A DNA stretch of 33,061 nt from an uncultured Ruminococcus sp. (GCA_902787365.1 CADAGC010000047.1:1-33061); one strand, 5' to 3'. Positions 1-7,822 are shown, counted from the stretch's first letter. Translations and numbers: made by a program. Notes: generated by a model not told the origin, from the sequence alone.

Positions 1-82
1 AAGCATTTTTTTCTTCATTGTTTCGCACGAATATAAAACAATCATCATCAAGCTCATGAACTGTAAAGATTTCGCTTTTCAT
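1..82 (-). CDS. Possible 5' part of an unknown ORF cut by the window edge
   Basis: Reading from an ATG at 82 toward the left edge gives an open frame of 27 codons beginning MKSEIFTVHELDDDC and running off the window. The same frame is open further upstream, to about position 150, without a start codon. The composition (charged and polar residues, ordinary codons) looks protein-like. There is no clear ribosome binding site before the ATG, so the true start may be elsewhere, or this may be the remnant of a longer gene. It lies in the same frame as the lipoprotein gene ending at 164, separated from it by several stop codons, so decay of one longer gene is possible. Function unknown. Confidence 0.25.
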   Translation of the reverse strand, partial: MKSEIFTVHELDDDCFIFVRNNEEKNA

Positions 83-163
83 GGACTCAGATAGCTTTTT
101 TCTGTTAGTAATATAAAATTTTTTTGTATATACATACAGAAAAAGAAACTATTTTTTTCACTT

Positions 164-640
164 TTAAACTCCTTTGCTTCCTATATTTTTATAATATGTG
201 TTGTTATATATACACACATAGTCTTTAGCTTTGAAAACATACTCGCCATTTTCATTTTTTGACAAGACTTCTTTATAGAATTCGTGAAGTGTTATATAAG
301 AACCCTTATCAGCCTTTGATATCGATACTTTTTTATACTCTTCTTCATCGGCCGGTACAATGTTATCCTCTGTTTCTCTTAGATCGACAATAACACCGTA
401 TTTTGAGTAATCAACGAGCAGTTGCTCTCCTTTGCTGATGATCTCTCCTTCCAAGCCATATATATCATAAAGTGTACGAGCTTTTAAGGTATTATTGTCA
501 TAGCATTCAATTACTTCAAGGTCGATATATTCTGGTAGTCCTGAATTGCCAATAATATCTTCAGATGAACCTTCTTCTTTGCTTGAACATGCAGTAAAGA
601 GTAATACAGTTATTAGAACAAACAATAAACATTTTTTCAT
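164..640 (-). CDS. Small putative lipoprotein, unknown function
   Basis: The protein has 158 residues. The N-terminus MKKCLLFVLITVLLFTACSS is a lipoprotein signal: a short positive region, a hydrophobic stretch and a lipobox LFTAC with Cys18 as the predicted lipidated residue. The mature part is polar and acidic and begins with a Ser/Glu/Gly-rich linker (KEEGSSED). It ends with an aromatic region around YVCIYNNTYY. I recognise no domain family. The start is the ATG at 640, preceded by an AAAGGA-like ribosome binding site. It is predicted to sit on the outer face of the cell membrane. This stretch is more AT-rich than the rest of the window, which would fit acquired or relaxed DNA at the left edge. 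Function unknown. Confidence 0.7.
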   Translation of the reverse strand: MKKCLLFVLITVLLFTACSSKEEGSSEDIIGNSGLPEYIDLEVIECYDNNTLKARTLYDIYGLEGEIISKGEQLLVDYSKYGVIVDLRETEDNIVPADEEEYKKVSISKADKGSYITLHEFYKEVLSKNENGEYVFKAKDYVCIYNNTYYKNIGSKGV

Positions 641-979
641 AATAACAAAATCCTTTCTTTTTGATTATTCTTCATAGAGTTAATTGTTATATTTTTAAAA
701 TATAAAAACGCCTTACACAACATATAACTATCCAAAGGGGGATATACAGATTGGTACAAATACTTGTCCAGACTTGAAAGCGTGCGTTCCATATTGCTGC
801 TCTTGGCTTCAAGTACCTCGTCTTGGTTACGGACTATGGCCTCACGCTTTTTGGCGCTGCTGAATAACGTCCACCACCTTTAAACATATATAAACACCCA
901 CCGCCCAAGGCCATACCTGACCTCGGGCGGTGTCTTGCTGTTCAAAAACCACAGTCCTGTTCTGCCGTGAAAGTATCAC
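641..979. other. Gene-free gap with a degenerate minus-strand open frame
   Basis: No intact gene is visible in these 339 bases. On the minus strand the frame from about 884 to 641 is open but has no start codon near its beginning. It reads a charged, helical-looking sequence (SSAKKREAIVRNQDEVLEAK, then SLDKYLYQ) that resembles the tail of a truncated coding sequence. The rest is AT-rich promoter-proximal DNA for the lipoprotein gene, plus the hairpin at 899-932. I do not recognise the parent gene of the possible remnant. Confidence 0.35.
899..932 (-). terminator. Hairpin terminator after the helical unknown gene
   Basis: Arms CACCGCCC (899-906) and GGGCGGTG (925-932) are perfectly complementary, and the inner AGG/CCT can extend the stem past one mismatch. 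On the minus strand it lies about 50 bases after the stop at 980 and is followed by a weak T-rich tract. It is a plausible rho-independent terminator of average quality. Confidence 0.5.
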
Positions 980-2299
980 TTACAGCGAGCCTAAACTTTT
1001 GAGGCTGTTTGTGTGAATGATGCTGTCGTCATCAATTATATCAGTCTTCTTGAATTCTGCCTGAATGTTTTTAAAGGAGTTGTTCATCTTTTCATTCTTT
1101 ATCTGATTGCTTGCCTTGAAGAATTTGTCCTTAATGATGCCCACGCCATGCTCTGCGGCCTGCTTGATATCGGCTATGCTGTTTGATTTGAGCATTTCCT
1201 TGAACGCAGGTGACTTCTTGATCGTAGACATATTTGAAGCGATCTCGCTGTCAAACTGTTCTCTGGTCATTCTGCCTTTGCCGATAGTTCTGGCGGCCTC
1301 TTTGTATTTGTCTCTCAGCGTTTCTACCGTCAGTATTCTTGCAAGCGAATTCTCAAATCTCTCCTTATCAGCAAGTGCATCATTTTTGAGCAGATACTTG
1401 TCGGGATTCCTAAAATCGCCTACTGCCTGTAAGTTCGTCAAAGACTCATCGCTCATGCTGTCTGCTATCTTATCGACTGATGCCTTGTAGTTTATTTCCA
1501 GCCTGTCTGCATCAAGCTTGGCTGTTTCCTCGGGATATAACGTTCTGATCGCCTCAACTATCTCCTTGGCGCCTTCCCACCTTTTCTCGCCCATTCCAGA
1601 GCCGGGCTTGAAGCTTTCCATCTGCTCATTGTCAAATGGGTCTTTGTCGGCACCTATCATTTTAAGGCTCATGTAATTCACAGCCGTCTTGTATGCTTCA
1701 AGAATATTCTTCCTTACCTCGGGAGAATCCTTCCTCTCGGGCATTCCATTAGCAACGTCCCAAGCCTTTTCTGTAGCGGAGCGCAGCTTTATTATCTCAT
1801 CTGTGTCACGGTGCCAGAACTGGTAAAAATCAGGCTCTGCATACAGCTTTTCACACGCACGTCTTATCTTGTTTATGCCCGTGTTGAACTCGAGCGCTTC
1901 TTTAGCCATTTTAGCTTGCACTTCGAGATCCTCATATTCGAGCAGTTTTTTCTGAAAGTTGGCAAAGCTCCTGACCGTTAAAATACTTGTCTCCAACATC
2001 GTCGAAAGTTTCATCGGCTTATTATCCACAGCGTAGAGCTTTTTGTTCTTTGCTACCTTGACAGGGTCTAAGATCTGTTTTGTAAGGTCATTGTATGTAC
2101 CCAGCGCATCGACATATTTACGCCCGTACTCCTCACATTTTTCCTGCGCTTTCTTATCATACTCAGAGCTTTCCATGCCCTTGTATGACGCATAAGCATT
2201 CAGCACCACCAGCTGATGAAACAGTTCTCTGTTCCTCTCAGGTGTATTCTTGTCGTTTATCTGGCCCTTGACCTGTGCTATCTTTTCTAAAAATGTCAT
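980..2299 (-). CDS. Unknown helical cytoplasmic protein
   Basis: The protein has 439 residues from the ATG at 2299, which sits 9 bases after AGAGG. A TTG two codons upstream is also possible but is too close to that site. There is no signal peptide, membrane segment or recognisable enzyme motif. The sequence is rich in Lys, Glu, Ala and Asn and looks almost entirely alpha-helical, with several possible coiled-coil stretches. It has isolated Cys residues but no metal-binding pairs. It lies downstream of the dockerin pair on the same strand, but the terminator at 2368-2397 separates it from them. I do not recognise the family. It could be a structural or phage/element-derived protein, but nothing in the sequence decides this. 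Confidence 0.7.
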   Translation of the reverse strand: MTFLEKIAQVKGQINDKNTPERNRELFHQLVVLNAYASYKGMESSEYDKKAQEKCEEYGRKYVDALGTYNDLTKQILDPVKVAKNKKLYAVDNKPMKLSTMLETSILTVRSFANFQKKLLEYEDLEVQAKMAKEALEFNTGINKIRRACEKLYAEPDFYQFWHRDTDEIIKLRSATEKAWDVANGMPERKDSPEVRKNILEAYKTAVNYMSLKMIGADKDPFDNEQMESFKPGSGMGEKRWEGAKEIVEAIRTLYPEETAKLDADRLEINYKASVDKIADSMSDESLTNLQAVGDFRNPDKYLLKNDALADKERFENSLARILTVETLRDKYKEAARTIGKGRMTREQFDSEIASNMSTIKKSPAFKEMLKSNSIADIKQAAEHGVGIIKDKFFKASNQIKNEKMNNSFKNIQAEFKKTDIIDDDSIIHTNSLKSLGSL

Positions 2300-2367
2300 A
2301 GTCAAAAACCTCTGTTTGATATTTTTTGATTCACATTGGTGTTATTGCATAATATGGGGCATGACAA

Positions 2368-2397
2368 AAAGCGGCCGAGTGTAAACTCAGCCGCTTT
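2368..2397 (-). terminator. Terminator of the two-gene dockerin unit
   Basis: On the minus strand a stem AAGCGGC-GAGT pairs with ACTC-GCCGCTT around a TTAC loop (one wobble) and is followed by TTTTTG. It starts a few bases after the stop codon at 2404. This is a typical rho-independent terminator. Confidence 0.8.
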
Positions 2398-2403
2398 AAT
2401 ATA

Positions 2404-3630
2404 TTATTCGAGTGTGACGTTCCATTTTGCAAGGTACTGCTTGAGCCTTGCAACGTCAGCTATGGTGTATTGTCCGTCGCCGTTGACGTCAAAGTTCGGC
2501 AGATAGATAAAGCTCACATTCCACTTTGCCAGATACTGCTTCATCAGGGCTACGTCCTTGATGTTCACTTCGCCGTCAAGGTTCACATCGCCGGGGTTTC
2601 TCTTCCTCGGGACTACTGTGTCAGCCATAGTTATCTCATGCTTGCCTTCGGGGTCTCTGAATATCTTGCCGCACCTCTTGCAGACGTAGTATTCAATGTT
2701 GCCCTCTTCAAGATATGTTGATTCTTTTGCGTTTTTCTTTTCAAGGTCATGCCCGAGCGGGTCGGTGTCAACTTCCTTGGTCTGCACCGTAAAGGCCTCA
2801 TTTTCAAACTCAGCGCTTGTGTATTTGCCCTTGCCCTTGCTTTCGCAGCCTGCGGCAGTTATTTCATTGTAGGTGGTTTTTACAGTTTCGGTCTCTTCCT
2901 TTTCGCAGCGTGTGCAGCCTCTTGTGGCTGTGACCTCGGTGTTGTCATCATTCCATACATACTCTGCCTCTTTCCAGTCGTGGCCGAGAGAGTCGGTATC
3001 TATTTCTGTAGTCTGTGCCTCAAAAGCCTCATTCTCAAAGCCAGCCGAGTAGTATTTCATCTTGCCTGTTTCCTCGCAGGTAGCTTCTTTTGTAACTTCG
3101 CTGCTTACTGTGTCGGCAGTCTCGGTCTCGGAATGCTCCTCGTCACGCTGGCAGACTCTCTTTGCCGTTACAGAGGTGTACTCCTCGTCCCACTCATACT
3201 CGGTGTCGCCCCAGTCGTGGCCGAGGGCGGGAAGTGTTTTGTAATTAGAATCTGTACCTGCCCAAGCAGATGAAAAATATGCTGTATATTTTTCTATACC
3301 CTTGGTTGTGCAAGTTGGCTGCGTAGTTACTCTACTTTTTATATTAGTTGTCGTTTCAGATTCACTCGTTAAAGTATAATCCTGAGCAGATGCATCCCAT
3401 TCCTTTTTTGTTGCAGTCGCCCGTGTGTATCCATTCCAGCTATAACTTGCAGTATCAGGGTAATCGCTGTCAGCTCGTGCATTCATAAGTGTCGATTGCG
3501 GCACTATGTAGAGAAACTTCGCTATCGTATCTCCCACAAGCTTGCTCAGCACTTCCTGCGGCACCGCCCCGAATGAAAGCATTCCCGCAAGTGCCAATGC
3601 CACCAGCTTTTTGCCAAAGCTTTTTTTCAT
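2404..3630 (-). CDS. Secreted dockerin protein with Cys-containing GHD repeats
   Basis: The protein has 408 residues. A signal peptide (MKKSFGKKLVALALAGMLSF) is followed by a poorly conserved region. Residues about 130-330 hold three related modules of roughly 65-70 residues, each marked by LGHDW or LGHDL, a Cys-pair segment (CTRCEKEETETV, CKRCGKIF) and a FENEAF-x-x-QT motif. Residues 345-408 are a type I dockerin: two calcium-loop/helix repeats, DVNLDGEVNIKD and DVNGDGQYTIAD, each followed by KQYLAKWNV. The dockerin should dock the protein to a cohesin outside the cell. The Cys pairs suggest a small metal-binding or disulfide-stabilised fold, which is inference. The ribosome binding site is GGAGGAGAGG. 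Only 30 bases separate it from the upstream dockerin gene, so the two are probably co-transcribed. No catalytic domain is seen. Confidence 0.85.
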   Translation of the reverse strand: MKKSFGKKLVALALAGMLSFGAVPQEVLSKLVGDTIAKFLYIVPQSTLMNARADSDYPDTASYSWNGYTRATATKKEWDASAQDYTLTSESETTTNIKSRVTTQPTCTTKGIEKYTAYFSSAWAGTDSNYKTLPALGHDWGDTEYEWDEEYTSVTAKRVCQRDEEHSETETADTVSSEVTKEATCEETGKMKYYSAGFENEAFEAQTTEIDTDSLGHDWKEAEYVWNDDNTEVTATRGCTRCEKEETETVKTTYNEITAAGCESKGKGKYTSAEFENEAFTVQTKEVDTDPLGHDLEKKNAKESTYLEEGNIEYYVCKRCGKIFRDPEGKHEITMADTVVPRKRNPGDVNLDGEVNIKDVALMKQYLAKWNVSFIYLPNFDVNGDGQYTIADVARLKQYLAKWNVTLE

Positions 3631-3660
3631 AGATCCTCTCCTCCTTATTATTTTGGTTTC

Positions 3661-6036
3661 TTATTTAAGAGTCACATTCCATTTTGCCAGGTACTGCTTG
3701 AGTATCGTCAGATCCTTAACAGTTACCGAGCCGTCGCCGTCAACATCTGCGTTTGAAGCGTTTATGCTCACATTCCACTTTGCAAGATACTGCTTAAGTA
3801 TTGTAACGTCCTTGACATCAACGCTGCCGTCGCCATTAACGTCGCCGGGCGTTCTTACTACTGTGCCCTGCTTAACAATAGTGTATGTCTTCTTGGCTGT
3901 GCCTGTGAAGTTGCCCTTGCCAGTCAGCGTGAGGGTGGCTGTGCCGGGGTTGACGTTTGCGGTGTATGCCACATTGTAGTCTGTGCCGACCTTGAGGGTC
4001 TTGCCACCAAACTTCACAGTAGGCACAGGTGTTATCGACGAGCCTGTGTAGGTGTAGCTGCTGTTAACGCCTGTGATAGTCGCAGAGCTTATATTTGCAG
4101 CCGAGATAGTGAAGGTGACACTCTTGCTGCCCGTGTAGTTGCCCTTGCCTGTTATGGTAACTGTTGCTGTGCCTGCGTTTGTGTTGTTGCTGTAAGATAC
4201 TGTGTAATCTGTGTTAAGCGTAAGCGTCTTGCCGCTGTATGTTACGGCGGGTGTCTGTGTTATGGCAGAGCCTGTGTAGGTCTTGTTGGATATGCCCGAC
4301 ACGCTTGCGCCGCTGAGATTAACTGCGGTTATTGTAAAGTTCGCACTCTTGCTACCTGTGTAGTTGCCCTTGCCCGTTATAGTCACGGTTGCTGTGCCGA
4401 CATTTGTATTGTTGCTGTAAGCTACTGTATAATCCGTGCCCTGTGTAAGCGCCTTGCCGCCGTAAGTCACGATAGGTGTCTGTGTTATAGCAGAGCCTGT
4501 GTAAGCCTTGCTTGTAAGCCCCGATATAGTCGCACCGCTGATATCGGTCTTTGTCGGGGTGCTGCCGCCTGTGATAGTAAATGTTACCTTCTTTGAGTTC
4601 TTGTAGTTGCCCTTGCCTGTTATGGTAACTGTAGCCGTGCCTGCGTTTACATTGTTGCTGTAGGCTACTGTATAATCGGTGTTAAGCGTAAGCGTCTTGC
4701 CGCCGAGGTCTACTGTAGGTGTGGGCTTTATCTCGCTGCCTGTGTAGCTGTAGCTGCTGTTTATGCCTGTTACATTTGCAGCGCTTATGTCAGATGCCGA
4801 GCCTGCAACGATAGAGAATGTCGCACTCTTCTCGCCCGAATAATTGCCCTTGCCTGTTACGACAACCATAGCATTGCTGCCGACGTCGAGGTTGTTGTAA
4901 TATGCCACCGTATAATCCGTGCTTGCACTAAGGGTCTTGCCGTCAAGCTTTACCGTCGGCACGGGAGATATCTTCTTGCCCGTGTATTCATATGATGACT
5001 GCGGAAGTGTCACCGTTGCATTTGCAAGATTGCCGAGTTTTATTACATCTGTGTAGTTCTGCTTTGTGGTGTAGGTGCATCTGGTACACTTGTATATGTC
5101 ATAACCCATTTCCGTCTGCGTGGGTGCAACGGTCTCTGAATACACCAGATCATGCCCGAGTGAAGGTATGTCTGTCTTGACTATTGATTCGCCGCAAGCG
5201 CAGGTGTATGTCGTCTGACCCTTTGTGGTGCAGGTCGCAGCCTTAGTCACCGTGGCTTTTGAATAGTTGTGCTGATGTGCGCCGGGATCGAGCAGTACGT
5301 AATTGTCAGGCGACAGATACTGCACGGCATAGTCATAGGCCGCTGTGTTGGAATAACATTTGAGAACGAAATCATCTATGCGTACCGTATCATTATTATC
5401 GTTACTTTCGACATATCTATAGCCGAAAGCGTAAGCGCCTATCTCTGTCACAGATTTGGGAACAGTAATTTCTTTTACATTGATACAATCATAAAACGCT
5501 TCCTCACCTATAGTTGTTACTCCATCGGGGATAGTTACCGAAGTAAGTGCTGAGCAGTTCATAAAGGCCTCTGCCCCGATAGTCTTAACACCGCTCGGTA
5601 TAGTTATTGTTGTAAGCGCTTTGCAATTGCTGAATGCCGAATCACCAATAGTGGTGAGTGTTAAGGGAAGTGATACCGTTTTCAACGCCTTGCAGAGAGA
5701 GAATGCATCGTCGCCGATTTTTGTCACACCCGATGGAATAGTAATAGCTGTAACAGACCTTCTCAATGAGGAGCCAAAAAGCTTATTACCATTTCCCACA
5801 GCATATACGCTACTTCCGCCCGCAGTTGATGGAAAAGTTACATTAGTACTGGATCCGCTATATCCATCTATTATTGCGCCCTTTGAATTAACGGTATATG
5901 TGAAACCGTTGCTGTCAATAGCAGCCTTCGCCACAATCCCGCTGCCAAAAAAGCTGTAGCCCTGCGGCAGCGCAGCCGCCGTGCCTAACATCATAGCAGC
6001 CGCAAGCGCACCTGCAAGTAGTCTCTTCGTCTTCAT
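3661..6036 (-). CDS. Secreted dockerin protein with LRR and five tandem Ig-like repeats
   Basis: I start this gene at the ATG at 6036 (MKTKRLLAG...), because GGAGG lies just upstream and a signal peptide follows. An upstream ATG at 6072 has neither. The protein has 791 residues. After the signal peptide, residues about 90-205 are BspA-type leucine-rich repeats (IPSGVTKIGDDAFSLC pattern). Residues about 255-335 form a Cys-rich GHD module (TYTCACG, SLGHDL, YKCTRC) like those in the downstream neighbour. Residues about 336-715 are five copies of a roughly 75-residue beta-sandwich repeat with YTG, TDYTVAYSNN and TGKGNY motifs. Residues 729-791 are a dockerin (DVNGDGSVDVKD, DVDGDGSVTVKD, each with KQYLAKWNV). 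It looks like an extended adhesive or structural stalk. No enzyme motif is visible. Confidence 0.88.
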   Translation of the reverse strand: MKTKRLLAGALAAAMMLGTAAALPQGYSFFGSGIVAKAAIDSNGFTYTVNSKGAIIDGYSGSSTNVTFPSTAGGSSVYAVGNGNKLFGSSLRRSVTAITIPSGVTKIGDDAFSLCKALKTVSLPLTLTTIGDSAFSNCKALTTITIPSGVKTIGAEAFMNCSALTSVTIPDGVTTIGEEAFYDCINVKEITVPKSVTEIGAYAFGYRYVESNDNNDTVRIDDFVLKCYSNTAAYDYAVQYLSPDNYVLLDPGAHQHNYSKATVTKAATCTTKGQTTYTCACGESIVKTDIPSLGHDLVYSETVAPTQTEMGYDIYKCTRCTYTTKQNYTDVIKLGNLANATVTLPQSSYEYTGKKISPVPTVKLDGKTLSASTDYTVAYYNNLDVGSNAMVVVTGKGNYSGEKSATFSIVAGSASDISAANVTGINSSYSYTGSEIKPTPTVDLGGKTLTLNTDYTVAYSNNVNAGTATVTITGKGNYKNSKKVTFTITGGSTPTKTDISGATISGLTSKAYTGSAITQTPIVTYGGKALTQGTDYTVAYSNNTNVGTATVTITGKGNYTGSKSANFTITAVNLSGASVSGISNKTYTGSAITQTPAVTYSGKTLTLNTDYTVSYSNNTNAGTATVTITGKGNYTGSKSVTFTISAANISSATITGVNSSYTYTGSSITPVPTVKFGGKTLKVGTDYNVAYTANVNPGTATLTLTGKGNFTGTAKKTYTIVKQGTVVRTPGDVNGDGSVDVKDVTILKQYLAKWNVSINASNADVDGDGSVTVKDLTILKQYLAKWNVTLK
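3880..5025 (-). repeat. Five tandem ~225-bp repeats inside the LRR/dockerin gene
   Basis: Five in-frame copies of about 75 codons each run from roughly 5025 down to 3880. Every copy carries YTGxxI, a TDYxVAY segment and TGKGNY or TGKGNF. The middle copies are the most alike, sharing SNNTNxGTATVTITGKGNYT, which suggests recent expansion or homogenisation. Copy number is likely to vary between strains. Confidence 0.85.
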
Positions 6037-6087
6037 TAAAAATTTCCTCCAATTATAAAAAAACACGTTCATAGACCTATATACTAT

Positions 6088-6116
6088 ATTATAACATTTT
6101 TAACAATGTTTCTCAA
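6088..6116 (-). promoter_or_regulatory. Promoter of the two-gene dockerin unit
   Basis: On the minus strand TTGAGA (6111-6116), 17 bases, then TATAAT (6088-6093), about 50 bases before the ATG at 6036. This is a near-consensus sigma-A promoter. It would drive both minus-strand dockerin genes. Confidence 0.75.
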
Positions 6117-6194
6117 TAAGCATATTAAACAAACAGATTTTTCATTTTTGGGCATATAGCCTACTTGTTTACAAAAAATTAACCCCGATACCGC

Positions 6195-6223
6195 TTGACA
6201 GATTATGTTTGATACGATATAAT
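6195..6223 (+). promoter_or_regulatory. Promoter of the glutathione peroxidase gene
   Basis: TTGACA (6195-6200), 17 bases, then TATAAT (6218-6223): a full consensus sigma-A promoter about 55 bases before the ATG at 6278. I saw no obvious PerR-type box overlapping it. Confidence 0.85.
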
Positions 6224-6277
6224 TTAATCATACCAATCAACAACCCACAGACACACTACAGAAAGGAATGACAGTTT

Positions 6278-6826
6278 ATGAGCAGATTTTATGATTTGAG
6301 CGTGCCCGATACAAAGGGCGGTCAGGTGCCTATGAGCGACTATGAGGGCAAGGTGGTGATCGTTGTGAACACCGCCACAGGCTGCGGCTTCACCCCACAT
6401 TATAAGCCACTTGAAGAGATGTATGAAGCGCTGCACGATAAGGGCTTAGAGATAATCGACGTTCCCTGCAACCAGTTCGCAGGGCAGACACCGGGCACAG
6501 ATGAAGAGATACATGAATTCTGTACGCTTAAGTATAACACCAAGTTCCCGCAGATGAAAAAGAGCGATGTAAACGGCGAGAACGAGATAGAGCTTTTCAC
6601 ATTCCTTAAATCGCAAAAGGGCTTTGAGGGCTTCGGCAAGGGTGCAAAGGCGCTTGCGATGTCGGCCTTGTGTAAGGCAAGGGATAAGGACTATAAGGAT
6701 AGCCCCGATATCAAGTGGAACTTCACTAAGTTCGTGATAGACAGACAGGGCAACGTGGCCGCACGCTTTGAGCCTACTGAGGATATGAAAAAGCTGCGTG
6801 AGTGCGTCGAAAAGCTGATAGGATAA
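6278..6826 (+). CDS. Glutathione peroxidase family, Cys-type peroxidase
   Basis: The protein has 182 residues, close to the usual length of the family. It should reduce hydrogen peroxide or organic and lipid hydroperoxides in the cytoplasm. The signature segments are present in order: the peroxidatic Cys36 in NTATGCGFT (Cys, not selenocysteine), PCNQFAGQ with Gln70, and a Trp-Asn in KWNFTKF near residue 150. An extra Cys82 in HEFCTLKYN lies where thioredoxin-dependent members keep their resolving Cys, so thioredoxin is the more likely reductant than glutathione (family knowledge plus inference). The start has a GAAAGGA site. The downstream OhrR-like regulator on the same strand suggests a peroxide-response pair. 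It has its own consensus promoter. Confidence 0.95.
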   Translation: MSRFYDLSVPDTKGGQVPMSDYEGKVVIVVNTATGCGFTPHYKPLEEMYEALHDKGLEIIDVPCNQFAGQTPGTDEEIHEFCTLKYNTKFPQMKKSDVNGENEIELFTFLKSQKGFEGFGKGAKALAMSALCKARDKDYKDSPDIKWNFTKFVIDRQGNVAARFEPTEDMKKLRECVEKLIG

Positions 6827-6847
6827 AACATAAGAAGGTTTTTTGTC

Positions 6848-6946
6848 AAACTTTTTTCCTCAAAAAAAGTTTGCGGGGTCGTACTCAATCGAGCTTGCTC
6901 GATTGAGTACAGGCAGAGCCTCTCCGCCGCAGGCGCTTAGGCGGCG
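6848..6946. repeat. Nested inverted repeats between gpx and the OhrR-like gene
   Basis: Three inverted repeats lie side by side. AAACTTTTTT/AAAAAAGTTT is at 6848-6872. A perfect 14-bp arm pair, GTACTCAATCGAGC and its complement with a TT loop, is at 6881-6910. CGCCGC/GCGGCG is at 6925-6946. The first may serve as the terminator of the peroxidase gene. The whole arrangement resembles an intergenic repeat of the kind common in Ruminococcus-type genomes, but I cannot count its copies here. Confidence 0.6.
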
Positions 6947-7074
6947 AACATAGTAAACTATACCGCACTACGTGTTGACACCAACAAAGCTATAATAAAC
7001 AAATCAAGCCGAGCGCAAGCGAGGCAAAACCCGCCTCAGCAGAAGCCCCGATACCATAACAAAGGAGAAAAAAT

Positions 7075-7530
7075 ATGAAATCCAAAAAGCCGACCGTGTG
7101 TGAACAGCTGAGACTTGAAAACCAACTGTGCTTTCCCCTCTATGCCGCCGCAAGACAGGTGGTGAATATGTATACCCCTTACCTTAAGCCGCTGGGGCTT
7201 ACATATACCCAGTATCTTGTTTTTCTTGTGCTGGGCGAATACGGCGAGATGAAAGTAAGCGAGATAGGCGGGGAACTCCTGCTTGATAACGGCACCCTCT
7301 CCCCTATGCTCAAAAAGCTTGAAAAAGAGGGCTTTATCGTGCGCACAAGAAGCAGCGAGGACGAAAGGATAGTTATGATTTCCCTCACCGATAAGGGCGC
7401 AGAGCTGTATGAATCGCTTGCCGATATCCCCGAAAAGGTCGGCTCTTGCGTGTGTATGGATAAGGAAAAGGCAGAAACTCTTTACACCCTGCTTTATGAG
7501 CTGCTTGACGCACAAAAGGCTAAGGAATAG
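7075..7530 (+). CDS. MarR-family regulator, OhrR-like organic peroxide sensor
   Basis: The protein has 151 residues and a MarR winged-helix fold. The N-terminal helix has LENQLCFPLYAAAR, which matches OhrR: Cys19 corresponds to the reactive Cys15 of Bacillus OhrR, and Tyr23 and Tyr33 match its Tyr19 and Tyr29. The recognition region reads LLLDNGTLSPMLKKLEKEGF, followed by the wing RTRSSEDERIVMISLT. Cys125 and Cys127 near the C-terminal dimer helix lie at the spacing of the second Cys in two-Cys OhrR proteins. It is therefore probably a repressor released by Cys oxidation. The start is preceded by AAAGGAG. The likely target is itself and the upstream peroxidase gene (inference). No ohr gene is in the window. 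Confidence 0.88.
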   Translation: MKSKKPTVCEQLRLENQLCFPLYAAARQVVNMYTPYLKPLGLTYTQYLVFLVLGEYGEMKVSEIGGELLLDNGTLSPMLKKLEKEGFIVRTRSSEDERIVMISLTDKGAELYESLADIPEKVGSCVCMDKEKAETLYTLLYELLDAQKAKE

Positions 7531-7623
7531 GCCATATCACGGTAAAAAGCCCCTATCACCGCATGAAAGGGGCTGCTTGCCTTGTGCAAGATACACAAAC
7601 TTTGCTTATGCGCCAAAAATGCC

Positions 7624-7652
7624 TTGACAAATAAATAATAGTATGATATAAT
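7624..7652 (+). promoter_or_regulatory. Promoter of the rplJL operon
   Basis: TTGACA (7624-7629), 17 bases, TATAAT (7647-7652), with TGA directly before the -10 forming an extended -10. This is an ideal strong sigma-A promoter, fitting a ribosomal-protein operon. Confidence 0.9.
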
Positions 7653-7667
7653 ATATCTCGCATTCGT

Positions 7668-7780
7668 ATCTAAAGACAACAGGCGGCTCGTAAAGAGTGG
7701 AAGTCCTGTCGAGGAGACAAAGGCACTAACAAATTGCTTTTTATCGTCCCTTTTTGTCTTTTGATGAAAAGGGGCTTTTG
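7668..7780 (+). ncRNA. Ribosomal protein L10 leader
   Basis: The transcript start region contains AAAGACAACAGGCGGC, then GTCCTGTCGAGGAGAC. ACAGG (7679-7683) pairs with CCTGT (7705-7709), and the flanking unpaired purines match the known L10 leader structure upstream of rplJ. Downstream, CCCTTTT (7748-7754) can pair with AAAAGGG (7767-7773) and is followed by a short T-run, which could act as an attenuator. In this family the L10(L12)4 complex binds the leader and represses its own operon. The attenuator role is inference. Confidence 0.8.
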
Positions 7781-7822
7781 ATGCGTTTGTAAAATTACAA
7801 ACAAACGAGGTGAAATCAGAAA

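Noticed and set aside
3880-5025. Regular repeats considered as a CRISPR array
   Set aside because: The repeats are about 225 bp, in frame and coding, without short direct repeats and unique spacers, and no cas gene is present.
6975-6996. TTGACA followed by TATAAT before the OhrR-like gene
   Set aside because: The spacer is only 10 bases, too short for a sigma-A promoter; the boxes may be chance or part of the palindromic element.
7548-7574. Hairpin AGCCCCT/AGGGGCT after the OhrR-like gene as its terminator
   Set aside because: There is no T-run on the plus strand; the T-run is on the minus strand, where no gene ends. It is left unassigned.
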